Source of the DNA: Haloechinothrix halophila YIM 93223
Lineage (GTDB): Bacteria > Actinomycetota > Actinomycetes > Mycobacteriales > Pseudonocardiaceae
Direction: 5' to 3'
DNA: 64,000 bases
NCBI RefSeq assembly: GCF_000504245.1
Contig: NZ_KI632509.1
Span: forward strand, 3,205,751 to 3,269,750
In this document: one piece after another, positions 1 through 9,252 of the stretch
Numbering within the stretch: the first letter of the stretch is position 1
How the letters are laid out: every line of letters starts with the position of its first letter
The notes under the pieces: generated by a model
Seen by the model: only the letters and a program-made list of their open reading frames with translations
Told to the model about the DNA's origin: nothing
Database searches by the model: none
Position numbers and translations under genes: made by a program

Positions 1-1
1 A

Positions 2-1168
2 CGGCACGACACGCACTCGTATGAGACACACGCCGGGAAGTGGCTCGGCTTCCGGCAGCCGGTGCGTCGCGTCGCGATGGACAAGCTCGGCGAGCGCTAC
101 ACCGACACCCGCGACGTCAACCCCGGCGAGGTGTGGGAGGAGAACGAGTTCTGGTTCGAGCTGTCCTGGCGGATCGACCCGGACGGCGCGCTCGGCATCA
201 CGAAGTACGTCGAGTCGCCGTACCGCTCCGGCGAGAAGATCACGACCGACGACTACTACCGGTGGATGTTCGAGCACAGCGTCCCCGGCCTGCCGGAGAA
301 GGCCGCCGCGCAGGGCATGACGCCACTGGAGTACATGCGCCGCTACGGCGTGGTCGAGGTGGACACCGACATCTACCGCGTGGACGAACGCCCGCTGACC
401 GACACCGAGCTGGCGGACACGACGGTCGACGAGCAGGGCGTCGTGCGTAAACCGGTCACGCTGGACTCGGTGGCGCCGGTGTTCGGCGAGGCGGGCGAGT
501 TGGTGCTTGTCCCGACGTTCCGGCTGCCGACGCTGATCCACACCCGCTCCGGCAACGCCAAGTACCTCAACGAGATCTCCAATACCCACCCGGTCTGGCT
601 GAACTCGGTCGACGCCGCCCGCCATGGGGTGCGCACCGACGATCTGGTGCGGATCAGCACCGAGATCGGCTATTTCGTGGCGCGGGTGTGGGTCACCGAG
701 GGCATCCGGCCGGGCGTGTGCGCCCTGTCGCACCACATGGGACGGTGGCGGCTGCATCCCGGCGAGGGCAGCCGCTGGGTGTCCGGCATGGTGGAACTGT
801 CCCATCCGGACGGTGAGCACACCTGGCTGCTGCGGCACAAGGGCGGCGTCGCGCCGTTCGACTCCACCGACCCCGACTCGTCGAGGATCGATTGGGAAGA
901 CCCCGGCGTGCACCAGAACCTGGCGTTCGCGGTGCAGCCCGATCCGCACTCCGGCATGCACTGCTGGCTACAGAAGATCAGAATGGAACCGGCCAGGGAC
1001 GGTGATCGCTACGGGGACGTCTATGTGGACACCCGGCGTTCGGCCGAGGTGTATCGCGAGTGGCTGGCCAAGACGCGGCCCGCGCTCGGGCCCGGCGGCC
1101 AGCGGCGGCCGGAGTTCATGATGCGCCCGCTCGCCCCGACCAGGCGCGGCTACCGGACTGGCCGGTGA
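2..1168 (+). CDS. Molybdopterin oxidoreductase, catalytic subunit (5'-truncated by the window)
   Basis: This is the C-terminal ~388 residues of a DMSO-reductase-superfamily molybdoenzyme. The frame is open to the left edge, so the start and the N-terminal Fe-S and Mo-binding domains lie outside; the GTG at 62 is internal. The region with HTRSGNAKYLNE, THPVWLN and TDDLVRISTEIG resembles the C-terminal molybdopterin-dinucleotide-binding barrel, in which a GDLVRV-like turn follows a conserved N or H. The substrate cannot be named from this part; formate, thiosulfate/polysulfide and related activities are all possible. It is followed 64 bp downstream, on the same strand, by an Mrp-type ATPase, which suggests a maturation partner. 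Family call confident, substrate unknown. Confidence 0.85.
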   Translation, partial: RHDTHSYETHAGKWLGFRQPVRRVAMDKLGERYTDTRDVNPGEVWEENEFWFELSWRIDPDGALGITKYVESPYRSGEKITTDDYYRWMFEHSVPGLPEKAAAQGMTPLEYMRRYGVVEVDTDIYRVDERPLTDTELADTTVDEQGVVRKPVTLDSVAPVFGEAGELVLVPTFRLPTLIHTRSGNAKYLNEISNTHPVWLNSVDAARHGVRTDDLVRISTEIGYFVARVWVTEGIRPGVCALSHHMGRWRLHPGEGSRWVSGMVELSHPDGEHTWLLRHKGGVAPFDSTDPDSSRIDWEDPGVHQNLAFAVQPDPHSGMHCWLQKIRMEPARDGDRYGDVYVDTRRSAEVYREWLAKTRPALGPGGQRRPEFMMRPLAPTRRGYRTGR

Positions 1169-1232
1169 TCCGGGTGGGCGCCGCCAAGACCGAGGACCTG
1201 ACTGACGACGTGACCAACGGACGTGACGGACC

Positions 1233-2342
1233 ATGCTGACCCGGCTGCGCACCAGCGGCATCGACGAGACGGCGTTGTGGGAGGCCGTCGCCGCCGTCGA
1301 GGATCCGGAAATCCATCGGAGCCTCGGTGAGCTCGGCATGCTGCGCGACGCTCGGGCCGGACGCGGCGGCCGGGTACACGTCGAGGTCGCGCTGACCACA
1401 TCCGGCTGCCCGCTGCGGGAACGGTTGCGCGAGGACATCACGGCGGCGGCGAACTCGATCGCCGGCGTCAGCGCCGTGGACGTCAGCTTCGGCACGCTGT
1501 CCGAGCGGGAACGCCTCGCGCTGTCCCAGCGGCTGCGGGAGCAACGCGCCACCGGCATCGGCGAGCACACCCGGGTCTACGCCGTCGCGAGCGGCAAGGG
1601 TGGCGTCGGCAAGTCCACGGTGACGGCCAACCTCGCGGTGGCGCTCGCCGCGCGGGGCAACCGGGTCGGGGTGCTCGATGCCGACGTCTGGGGCTACTCG
1701 GTGCCGCAGCTGTTCGGGGTGCGGTGCAACCCGATCGCGCTGAAGGGCCTGATGCTGCCGGTTGAGGCGCACGGGGTGCGGCTGATGTCGGTCGGGTTCT
1801 TCGTCGACGACGGCGAGCCGGTCGTGTGGCGCGGGCCGATGCTGCACAAGGCGCTTGAACAGTTCCTCGCCGATGTGCACTGGGACGAACCCGACGTTCT
1901 CGTGGTCGATCTGCCACCTGGCACCGGAGACATCACGCTCTCGCTGCTGGAACTACTCCCCCAGGCCGCGCTGCTCGCCGTCACCACGCCACAGCTCGCC
2001 GCACAGACGGTGGCATCCCGGGTGGGGCGGATGGCGCGCGACATGCGGATGCCGGTCGCGGGCGTCGTGGAGAACATGAGTTCGCTGGCGTGTGCGTGCG
2101 GACGACACACGCCGTTGTTCGGGTCCGGCGGTGGTCAACGACTCGCGGACGAGCTGGACATCGACCTGCTCGGGCAGATCCCGATCGACGCCGCGCTGAC
2201 CGAATCCGGCGATGCCGGTGTGCCGGTGGTGGCCAGCGCGCCGGACGCGCCGTCCGCCGTGGCGTTGACGGAGATGGCGACGCGGCTGCCCGTGGTGACG
2301 CGGTCTCTCGCAGGGGTACCGCTGCCGCTGAGTGTCGTCTGA
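1233..2342 (+). CDS. mrp: Mrp/NBP35-family iron-sulfur carrier ATPase with N-terminal MIP18 domain
   Basis: 369 residues. The N-terminal ~95 residues resemble a MIP18 (DUF59) domain, with VEDPEIHRSLGELGM at about 22-37 and a TSGCP segment at 56-60. The deviant Walker A motif GKGGVGKST is at 121-129, followed by Walker B VVDLPPGTGD. Near the C-terminus ENMSSLACACG carries the Cys-x-Cys pair expected at the dimer interface that binds a 4Fe-4S cluster. Mrp proteins transfer Fe-S clusters to apoenzymes in the cytoplasm. Its place behind a molybdo/Fe-S oxidoreductase suggests a dedicated copy for that enzyme (inference). The ATG at 1233 gives the full MIP18 domain. Confidence 0.9.
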   Translation: MLTRLRTSGIDETALWEAVAAVEDPEIHRSLGELGMLRDARAGRGGRVHVEVALTTSGCPLRERLREDITAAANSIAGVSAVDVSFGTLSERERLALSQRLREQRATGIGEHTRVYAVASGKGGVGKSTVTANLAVALAARGNRVGVLDADVWGYSVPQLFGVRCNPIALKGLMLPVEAHGVRLMSVGFFVDDGEPVVWRGPMLHKALEQFLADVHWDEPDVLVVDLPPGTGDITLSLLELLPQAALLAVTTPQLAAQTVASRVGRMARDMRMPVAGVVENMSSLACACGRHTPLFGSGGGQRLADELDIDLLGQIPIDAALTESGDAGVPVVASAPDAPSAVALTEMATRLPVVTRSLAGVPLPLSVV

Positions 2343-2368
2343 CTGCGCACGACAGGATGAGGTGATGG

Positions 2369-3949
2369 GTGAACCGGCTGAACATAACATCGTGGGCGCG
2401 GCGCGCTGACCACGGCGAACGCCAGCCGTGGCGCAGCTGGCTCTGGCATGACCTGCTCGCGGGTGTCAGCGTGGCGATGATCGGCATTCCGCAGTCGCTC
2501 GCCTACGCCGACCTCGCCGGAATGCCACCCATCGTGGGCCTCTACGCCGGTGCGTTGCCGCCGATCATCGCGGCGCTGTTCGCGTCATCGCCGTACCTGC
2601 AGACCGGACCGGTCGCGATCACGGCGCTGCTGACTTTCGGTGCGCTGAGCACGATGGCCACCCCGGGCAGCCCGGAGTACGTCGGCCTCGGCCTCGCGCT
2701 CGCCCTCGTCGTCGGCTTGACCAGGGTGTTGCTGGGGTTGCTGCGCGCGGGCTGGGTGGCGTATCTGATGTCGCAGCCGATGCTGCTGGGTTTCGTGCCA
2801 GCGGCTGCGATCCTGATCGCCAGCGCGCAGCTGCCCAAGGCGCTCGGCGTCGACCCGCCGGAGTACGGCAACGCGATCCTGCGGGCGGCGTGGTCGCTGA
2901 CGCATCCGGACCGCTGGACGCTCGCCGCGGTGCTGCTGACGGCGATGGCGGCGGTGCTGATCCTGGGCGGTCGCAAACTGCACGCGCTGTTCCCCGGCGT
3001 GCTCATCGCCGCGATCGTCGGCGTCGCGGTGTCCGGTATGGGCTTGTACCCCGGCGACGTCGTCGGGGCTGTCCCGTCAGGGTTCCTGCCGTTCACGTTG
3101 GACGACATTCCATGGACGGCGGTGTCACAGCTGCCGACACTCCTGCTCTCCGGCGCGATCATCGCGCTGATCGGGTTCTCCGAGGCGGCGTCGATCTCCC
3201 GGCGGTTCGCCTCGGAGGACCGCACCCGCTGGAGCGCGAACCGCGAGTTCATCAGCCAGGGCGCCGCCAACATCGCCGCGGCGGCGGCCGGCGGGATGCC
3301 GTGCGGCGGGTCGTTCTCCCGCAGCTCGGTCAACCGGCTCTCCGGCGCACGCACCCGCGTCGCTGGTGCGGTCACCGGGCTGACGGTGCTGGCGTTCCTG
3401 CCGTTCGCGGCGGTGCTGGAGCCGCTGCCGCTCGCCATGCTCGGCGCGATCGTGATCGTCTCGGTCATCGGGCTGATGCGCATCCGGCCGCTGCTGCGGC
3501 TGTGGCGGCTCTCGCTGCCGCAGGCGTTGATCGCGTGGACGACGTTCGTCGCCACGCTGTTGCTCGCGCCCCGGCTGGACCTGGCGGTGACGATCGGGGT
3601 GACGTTCTCGGTGGGCGTGTTCCTCTGGCGGTCGCTGCAACTGGAGATCGACGTCGCGGCACACGACGGCGTGCTCACCTTCACCCCACGTGGTGTGCTG
3701 TGGTTCGGCACCGCGCAGAAGCTGGACACCACGCTGCTCGACGCCCTCGCCGACCACCCGGACGCCACCCGCCTGGTGATCGAGCTGAACCGGCTCGGCC
3801 GCATCGACACCACCGGCGCGCTCGTCCTCCGGTCGGTGCTCGATCAGGCCCGCGTCGCTGGACTGGACGCCGACGTCCACGACATCCCGCCACAGTCCGA
3901 AGCCCTGACGCACCGCGTGCTCGGGCCGGACACGGACCCGTTGGAGTGA
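2369..3949 (+). CDS. SulP-family anion transporter with STAS domain
   Basis: 526 residues. The first ~410 form a hydrophobic multi-span SulP core, including the early LAGVSVAMIGIPQSLAYADLAG segment (shown in part as MIGIPQSLAYADLAG) typical of sulfate permeases. The last ~95 residues, from about 425, form a cytoplasmic STAS domain with the VIELNRLGRIDTTGA phosphorylation-loop-like segment. The predicted role is uptake or exchange of sulfate, bicarbonate or another anion. The GTG start at 2369 follows a GAGGTGATG stretch. It lies 26 bp after mrp and is probably co-transcribed, so an anion used or made by the molybdoenzyme is a reasonable but unproven substrate. Confidence 0.9.
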   Translation: MNRLNITSWARRADHGERQPWRSWLWHDLLAGVSVAMIGIPQSLAYADLAGMPPIVGLYAGALPPIIAALFASSPYLQTGPVAITALLTFGALSTMATPGSPEYVGLGLALALVVGLTRVLLGLLRAGWVAYLMSQPMLLGFVPAAAILIASAQLPKALGVDPPEYGNAILRAAWSLTHPDRWTLAAVLLTAMAAVLILGGRKLHALFPGVLIAAIVGVAVSGMGLYPGDVVGAVPSGFLPFTLDDIPWTAVSQLPTLLLSGAIIALIGFSEAASISRRFASEDRTRWSANREFISQGAANIAAAAAGGMPCGGSFSRSSVNRLSGARTRVAGAVTGLTVLAFLPFAAVLEPLPLAMLGAIVIVSVIGLMRIRPLLRLWRLSLPQALIAWTTFVATLLLAPRLDLAVTIGVTFSVGVFLWRSLQLEIDVAAHDGVLTFTPRGVLWFGTAQKLDTTLLDALADHPDATRLVIELNRLGRIDTTGALVLRSVLDQARVAGLDADVHDIPPQSEALTHRVLGPDTDPLE

Positions 3950-4015
3950 GAGCCTCGTCCCCAAACCCTCCCCCCGGCGGTGTAAACCGTCCCCGGCACC
4001 GGGTATGCCTGAACC

Positions 4016-4945
4016 GTGGCGGATGAGGTAGTCGTGCTCGGGCAAGTGGCGCGGGACCTCGTCCTGCGCGTCGATGACGTCCCTGACCCTTACGGCAACG
4101 CCACGGTGCGCACGCGTCGCGAGATGCTTGGCGGGAAGGGCGGCAATCAGGCGGTCGCGCTGGCTCAGCTCGGGGTGCCCGCCTCGCTGGTCGGCGTCGT
4201 CGGGAACGACTCGGTAGGCGCGCGGCTGCTTGAGCAGGCCCGGACCGACCGCGTCGACGTCAGCCACGTCATCTCCCGTGAGGGCGCGCAGACCGCGCTG
4301 ATCGTCGACATCGTGGACGACACGCGCCGGTGGCGCTACCTGGAGCACATCCCCACCGACGTCCGGCTCGCCGAGAGCGACGTGCTCGCGGCGTCGACAG
4401 TGATCAAACGGGCAGGGTGGGTGCTCTGCCAGCTGCAACAGCCCCTCGACGCGATCCTGCTCGCCACCCGGCTGGCGCGCGACGCCGGCACGCGGGTCAT
4501 CCTGGACGGCGCGCCGAGCGGCTCAGCGGACGACATCGCCGAGGTGTTCTCCCGCGCACACGTGATCCGCGCGAACGAGCACGAGGCGGAGCTGCTGACC
4601 GGGCAGCCGATCACCGACGTCACCACCGCGGCCGACGCGGCGTATCAACTGCTGGACTACGGACCCACCCTGGTCGTGCTCGCGGTCAGCGGCGCGGGCA
4701 ATCTGTTCGTCAGCCGCACCGGCAGACAGCTGTTCCCCCTGCTCGACGTCGATGTCGCTGACACGACCGGGGCAGGCGACGCACTCATCGGCACGTTCAC
4801 GGCGGCGCTCGCTCATGGCGAAGGAACGCGGCGGGCGGCCGCGTTCGCCGTCGCGGCGGCGGCGAACAGTGCGAGCAGGCTCGGTGGCCGTCCAGTGCTG
4901 CGCTGGCGCGACCTCGCGGCGGACGCGGAGCGGCTCGCGCCCTGA
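4016..4945 (+). CDS. Ribokinase-family (PfkB) carbohydrate kinase
   Basis: 309 residues, the usual length for ribokinase-type PfkB kinases. The sugar-binding signature GGKGGNQAV is at 39-47, and the C-terminal signature DTTGAGDAL begins at 249, with Asp255 as the expected catalytic base. It should phosphorylate a pentose or nucleoside-type sugar with ATP; ribose is the default guess but no ribose transport genes are adjacent. GTG start at 4016. A TATGCC box ends about eight bases upstream and no Shine-Dalgarno is obvious, so translation may be leaderless. Specificity is not determined by the sequence. Confidence 0.88.
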   Translation: MADEVVVLGQVARDLVLRVDDVPDPYGNATVRTRREMLGGKGGNQAVALAQLGVPASLVGVVGNDSVGARLLEQARTDRVDVSHVISREGAQTALIVDIVDDTRRWRYLEHIPTDVRLAESDVLAASTVIKRAGWVLCQLQQPLDAILLATRLARDAGTRVILDGAPSGSADDIAEVFSRAHVIRANEHEAELLTGQPITDVTTAADAAYQLLDYGPTLVVLAVSGAGNLFVSRTGRQLFPLLDVDVADTTGAGDALIGTFTAALAHGEGTRRAAAFAVAAAANSASRLGGRPVLRWRDLAADAERLAP

Positions 4946-5014
4946 CGCCACGTTTGTCCGATGGCCGCATTGGCAATTCCGTTCGCGAATCCCCACGACC
5001 GGGAGTGATGCGGA

Positions 5015-5602
5015 ATGACGCGCGCACCAACCCGACGAGCACTGCTGGCCGGGGCGCTGGCCGCGCTGCTTGCTACCGTAGCCGCCTGCGGCGAGGACCC
5101 GATCACCAACGAGCCGCCGCACCCGGTCGGCAGCCACTCCGACAAGGGGCCGATCAAGCTCCGCAACGTCTACCTCGCCCAACCGGCGGGCGGCCGATAC
5201 GAGCCAGGCCAGGACACTGTCGGGTTCCTCACCATCACCACCACCGCCGAGCGGCGCGACCGGCTAGTATCCGTCAACTCCCCCGTCGCGAAACGGATCG
5301 AGCTGCGCTGGGACCGAGACTGCGACGGCGACCCGCAGCACGTCGACGCACTGCCACTGCTACCGGAGGGCACCGTCCCGGAGGCCAACCGCGGCGGCGC
5401 CACCGGGCACGCGCCGTACTTCCTGCACGTCGTTGGCCTGACGAAATCGATTCCCGCCGGCACCACCGTCCCGGTCAGCTTCGAGTTCGCCCGTGCTGGT
5501 GAGGTCACCATGCCCGTGAAGGTGCATGGCAGACACCCCAGCGACGTCCGCAGCGAGTTCGCCTGTGGGGTGGATCCCGCGAGTCTGGTGGCCGGTGGCT
5601 GA
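5015..5602 (+). CDS. LpqE-like / PCuAC-like lipoprotein
   Basis: 195 residues. A short basic N-terminus and hydrophobic stretch end in the lipobox ATVAAC, with Cys25 as the lipidation site, so this is a membrane-anchored extracytoplasmic protein. The mature part, with LRNVYLAQPAGGRY and VPVSFEFARAGEVTMPVKV, looks like the beta-sandwich of PCu(A)C copper-chaperone-like lipoproteins such as mycobacterial LpqE. The full His/Met copper-binding set is not evident, so copper binding should not be assumed. The next gene, 46 bp downstream on the same strand, encodes an envelope protease that is also a predicted lipoprotein. Confidence 0.6.
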   Translation: MTRAPTRRALLAGALAALLATVAACGEDPITNEPPHPVGSHSDKGPIKLRNVYLAQPAGGRYEPGQDTVGFLTITTTAERRDRLVSVNSPVAKRIELRWDRDCDGDPQHVDALPLLPEGTVPEANRGGATGHAPYFLHVVGLTKSIPAGTTVPVSFEFARAGEVTMPVKVHGRHPSDVRSEFACGVDPASLVAGG

Positions 5603-5648
5603 CCCAGCGGGAGGCATGCCGGAGTCGTGATGCGGGTACAGCTTCGTC

Positions 5649-6680
5649 ATGTTTCGCATCAGACGAGTGATTCCGGCCGCGCTGATCGCCGCCCTGCTGA
5701 CAGTCGTGACGGCGTGCACACCGGATCAGGACGACGCCAAGTCGCGACAGGACACTGACGGCACCACCGCGCCAGGCGCGTTGGTCACCGACGATGGCTA
5801 CGCGGCACTGGTCGACCGCGTCGCGCCAAGCGTGGTGACCGTCAAGGCGGGACGGGGCGTCGGCAGCGGCGTGGTGTTCACATCCGACGTCATCGTCACG
5901 AACGCGCACGTCGTGGGTGACAACAAAGCTGTCACGCTGGCGTTCGCCGACGGTACTGAGGCGAACGGTGAGGTCATCGCCACGGATACCATCACCGACC
6001 TCGCCGTCGTCCGCAGCGAGCGCGGCGAGCTGCCGGTGCCGGACTACCGCGAGCGACTGCCACGGACAGGAGACCGCGCCATCGCCATCGGCAGCCCGCT
6101 CGGCTTCGAGAACTCCGTGACGGCGGGTGTCATCTCCGGCTTGAACCGCGAGATCCCAGGCTCGGCGTCGCGCACCCAGTCACTGGTGGATCTCATCCAG
6201 ACCGACGCCTCGATCTCGCCGGGCAACTCCGGTGGCGCGCTACTCGACACCCGGGGCAGGGTCATCGGCATCAACGAGGCCTACATTCCGCCCAAGGTTG
6301 GCGCCGTCTCGCTCGGGTTCGCGATCCCCGCCGCGACCGTGATCGACACGGCGGAGGAACTACTCAAGGACGGCGAGGCGACCCATCCCTACCTCGGAGT
6401 CTCACTCGGCCGACTGACTCCGGAACTGGCCGAGCGGTTCACTGTCGGCGCCACGAAAGGCGCTGTCGTACTCGGCGTCGAGAAGAACGGTCCAGCGGCC
6501 TCGGCAGGCGTGCGACCTGGCGACGTGATCACCGGCCTCGCCGGCTCGGAAGTGACCAGCGTCGAGGACCTGCTCGGTGTACTGCGCGGCACCGAACCCG
6601 GTCAGGAGGTCCAGCTGCTTGTCACACGGGACTCCGAGCAACGGGAATTGACGGTAACCGTTGGCGAGCGTGCCGGCTGA
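5649..6680 (+). CDS. HtrA-like S1C serine protease with PDZ domain, predicted lipoprotein
   Basis: 343 residues. The signal peptide ends in the lipobox VVTAC (Cys23), so the protease is probably tethered outside the membrane. The trypsin-like domain has His87 in TNAHVVG, Asp117 in TITDLAVV and Ser194 in SPGNSGGALL, a complete triad. A C-terminal PDZ domain covers about 240-335, with VLGVEKNGPAASAGVRPGDVI (seen from VEKNGPAASAGVRPGD). The family degrades or chaperones misfolded envelope proteins. Actinobacterial HtrA proteins usually have an N-terminal cytoplasmic tail and one span; here a lipobox replaces that, which is less common. ATG at 5649. Confidence 0.9.
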   Translation: MFRIRRVIPAALIAALLTVVTACTPDQDDAKSRQDTDGTTAPGALVTDDGYAALVDRVAPSVVTVKAGRGVGSGVVFTSDVIVTNAHVVGDNKAVTLAFADGTEANGEVIATDTITDLAVVRSERGELPVPDYRERLPRTGDRAIAIGSPLGFENSVTAGVISGLNREIPGSASRTQSLVDLIQTDASISPGNSGGALLDTRGRVIGINEAYIPPKVGAVSLGFAIPAATVIDTAEELLKDGEATHPYLGVSLGRLTPELAERFTVGATKGAVVLGVEKNGPAASAGVRPGDVITGLAGSEVTSVEDLLGVLRGTEPGQEVQLLVTRDSEQRELTVTVGERAG

Positions 6681-6820
6681 GTACAAACCGGTCATGTCGG
6701 TCACCCGATCCGGGCATACCCGACGTCAACACGGGTATTCAGCCAGCGTCGGGGCCACCCGAGGTGTGTAGTTCACCCAGCAGAACACATCCAGTGCTTC
6801 CGCATCGGAAGGAGAGACCA

Positions 6821-7279
6821 ATGAACTCGGAGCCGGAGAGCCACAAGGCGCACGCCCCTGGCAGCACCGCGGCAGCCGGCCGCTCGCTGGCCCAGATCAC
6901 CTCGGGCGTCGTCGGCGTCGTGCTCGTGGTGGCGGGCATCCTGGGCTTCTTCTACGGCGACAGCAGCTTCACCGTGGGCGACAACCTGGAGAGCGGCGAG
7001 CTGTTCGGCTTCGCGGTGAACGGCTGGCACAACATCGTCCACATCGCGACCGGCGTCTTCTTGCTGCTCGTGATGGCGAGCGCGACCTCGGCCGCCATCG
7101 GGCTGCTGGTGTTCGGCATCGTCTACGGCGTGGTCACGATCTGGGGTTTCGCCGCTGGCACCGACATCGCCGGGCTGATCCCGATCGATGCGGCGGACAA
7201 CATCCTGCACGCGGTGCTCGCGGTGCTCGCCATCGTCATCGCGATCGCGTCGGGCGGGCTCAAGCGCCGGGCGGGCTGA
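6821..7279 (+). CDS. DUF4383 membrane protein
   Basis: 152 residues with four hydrophobic segments. The central segment FGFAVNGWHNIVHIATG is the hallmark of DUF4383, a small actinobacterial membrane family of unknown function. The ATG at 6821 is chosen over the upstream frame extension because GGAAGGAG lies seven bases before it. A strong hairpin follows the stop codon at 7304-7341, so the gene probably ends its own transcript. Confidence 0.8.
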   Translation: MNSEPESHKAHAPGSTAAAGRSLAQITSGVVGVVLVVAGILGFFYGDSSFTVGDNLESGELFGFAVNGWHNIVHIATGVFLLLVMASATSAAIGLLVFGIVYGVVTIWGFAAGTDIAGLIPIDAADNILHAVLAVLAIVIAIASGGLKRRAG

Positions 7280-7303
7280 GGACGGCGCCGCTCACTGAAC
7301 TGA

Positions 7304-7341
7304 CACCCTGGCGCCGGAGCAGCCGCCCCGGCGCCAGGGTG
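7304..7341 (+). terminator. Perfect 14-bp hairpin downstream of the DUF4383 gene
   Basis: The arms CACCCTGGCGCCGG (7304-7317) and CCGGCGCCAGGGTG (7328-7341) are perfectly complementary around a 10-base loop. There is no U-tract, as is common for actinobacterial terminators. It starts 25 bp after the stop codon of the upstream gene. Confidence 0.7.
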
Positions 7342-7485
7342 CTGTGCGCCTCTCGCGGCAGGTGCTCCAACTGGCGCTCAGTCAGCGTGCGCGCTACAGG
7401 TTGAGGTGGCGGGGTGTCCGATGTGCAACGCCCCGACGGATGCCGATGCCAGCGACAACCACACAGCCCACCGAGGAGGAGCGCC

Positions 7486-7932
7486 ATGACAACGGACCTC
7501 ACCCGTGCCGCACGGCCCGCCGCTGGACTCTGGGGGCTGGCACGCGCCGCGCTCGGCGCCGTCGCGCTGGCCAAACCGATGGAGGTGGCGAGGCCGTGGG
7601 TTGGCAGGGTCCGGCCGCCGCATACCGGCGCGGTGCTCGCACGCGCACTCGGCGGGCGCGACATCAGCCTCGGCGTCGGTATGGCCGCCGCCGCGGCGAC
7701 CGGCAGGGACATGCTGCCGTGGATCATCGCCGGTGGAGCCGCCGACGCGGTCGACACCGGGGCGACGATCGCCGCATGGCGACGCCTGCCACGCAGGGGA
7801 CGGCTGCTCGTGCTGGTACTCGCCGGCGGCTCGACGGTGTTCGCGGTGGGACTCGCGGTGCTCAGCGCACAGCAGGACGCGGGCGGTTCCGCTGGCGCTG
7901 GCGGCACGGGTGGCACCGATGGCACGAGCTGA
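7486..7932 (+). CDS. Hypothetical small membrane protein
   Basis: 148 residues, no function recognised. It has several hydrophobic stretches (about 12-28, 55-75, 75-90 and 105-125) and a low-complexity C-terminus rich in Gly, Ala, Ser and Thr after QQDAGG. The basic loops WRRLPRRGR and RPWVGRVRPP suggest a multi-span inner-membrane protein. The ATG at 7486 follows AGGAGGAG by five bases, which decides against the longer frame. It lies 52 bp before an MFS transporter on the same strand. Confidence 0.65.
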   Translation: MTTDLTRAARPAAGLWGLARAALGAVALAKPMEVARPWVGRVRPPHTGAVLARALGGRDISLGVGMAAAAATGRDMLPWIIAGGAADAVDTGATIAAWRRLPRRGRLLVLVLAGGSTVFAVGLAVLSAQQDAGGSAGAGGTGGTDGTS

Positions 7933-7984
7933 CGTCGTCGCCAGGGACCGGGACTGATCACCCGACCCGCCGAAGGAGGTCCGG

Positions 7985-9244
7985 ATGCCCGCCGAGGAGT
8001 CGCACCGAGACACGGGCACCCCGGCGGAGCACCGGGCGCTGCTGTGGAACGAGCGCACGTTCCTGTTCGCGCTTGGTTCCCCCGCCTTCGGTATGGCCCT
8101 GGCCTACACCTTCGTCACCACCTACGGCCCCGTCCTGATCCACGAGCTGTCCGGTCCAGCGGTGACCGGGCTACTCATCGGCGGTGAGGGCCTGTTCTCG
8201 CTGTTCGTCCCGGTCCTCGCGGGTGGGGTGTCCGATCGGCTGAGCCGTCGCTTCGGCGGCAGGCTGTCCATCCTGCTCGGCGGCGGGATCGTGGCGATCG
8301 GGGCGCTGGTCCTGATGCCGCTGGCCTCGGGAACGCTCAGTTTGCTCGCGCTGGCGCTCGCGGTGTTCTTCATCGGCTATTTCGCGTACTACACGCCGTA
8401 CTACGCGTTGTATCCCGACCTGGTGCCGCACGACTTCCGGGGAAGGTCACTTGGTTTCCAGGGCGGCTTGCGCTCGGCGGGATTACTGCTCGGCATCTCT
8501 GGCGGCGGGTTCCTGCTGAGCATCGCGCAGCCGCTGCCATTCGCCGTCGGGGCCGCCGCGATCGCGGTGTTCACCGCGGGACTGTGGCTGGCGCTGCGCA
8601 CGCGACCGTGGCCGTCGCCGCCCGCATCAACCCAGCGCACCAGCATCGCGGGCAGCTTCGGGGTGCTGGCACGTGACCCGAGGATCAGGGCGTGGTTCTT
8701 CGGCAACGCGTGCTGGGAGGGATCAGTCGCCGCGCTGCGGACGTTCGTGGTGCTGTACCTCACCATCGGTCTTGGGTTCTCGCTGAACCAGTCGTCCACG
8801 ACGCTGGCGCTCGTCGGCGGGGCGGCCGTACTGGCGGCGCCGCTGGCAGGCATACTCGCCGACCGCTACGGCCACCGCAGGACCATGCGGTTCGGGCTGG
8901 TCGCGTTCGGCATCGGACTGCTGCCCGCCGTGCTGACGACCAACACCATGTTCGTCGCGGCGATCGTGCCGGTCGCCTTCGCCGCCGTCATCCTGATGAC
9001 GCTGCCGTACTCACTGCTGATGGGGCTGCTGCCTCGGCTGTCCGAACACGGCACAGGCGCCGGGGTGTTCGGGCTCAGCCGAGGACTCGGCGTGCTGATC
9101 GGGCCGCTGCTGTCGGGACTGGCGATCAAGCTCACCGCATCGCTTCCGGTGCTGGCCTTCGCCGCGACGAAGGGCTACTCGTCGATCTTCGTCGTCGCGG
9201 GCGTCCTGCTGGCGATCAGCTTCCCGCTGCTGCGCCGCACCTGA
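7985..9244 (+). CDS. MFS transporter
   Basis: 419 residues with about 12 hydrophobic segments and a central cytoplasmic loop around 205-225 that contains TRPWPSPPASTQRTS. The loop after the second segment, GGVSDRLSRRFGGR, and its counterpart in the C-terminal half, GILADRYGHRRTM, are the paired major-facilitator motifs. The organisation resembles sugar-cation or drug exporters of the MFS; the substrate is not readable from sequence. The ATG at 7985 is preceded by AAGGAGG at a good distance. Confidence 0.85.
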   Translation: MPAEESHRDTGTPAEHRALLWNERTFLFALGSPAFGMALAYTFVTTYGPVLIHELSGPAVTGLLIGGEGLFSLFVPVLAGGVSDRLSRRFGGRLSILLGGGIVAIGALVLMPLASGTLSLLALALAVFFIGYFAYYTPYYALYPDLVPHDFRGRSLGFQGGLRSAGLLLGISGGGFLLSIAQPLPFAVGAAAIAVFTAGLWLALRTRPWPSPPASTQRTSIAGSFGVLARDPRIRAWFFGNACWEGSVAALRTFVVLYLTIGLGFSLNQSSTTLALVGGAAVLAAPLAGILADRYGHRRTMRFGLVAFGIGLLPAVLTTNTMFVAAIVPVAFAAVILMTLPYSLLMGLLPRLSEHGTGAGVFGLSRGLGVLIGPLLSGLAIKLTASLPVLAFAATKGYSSIFVVAGVLLAISFPLLRRT

Positions 9245-9252
9245 CCGGCGAT

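Noticed and set aside
3125-4438. 437-codon minus-strand ORF across SulP and the kinase
   Set aside because: Runs antisense through two well-identified genes; typical of high third-position G+C.
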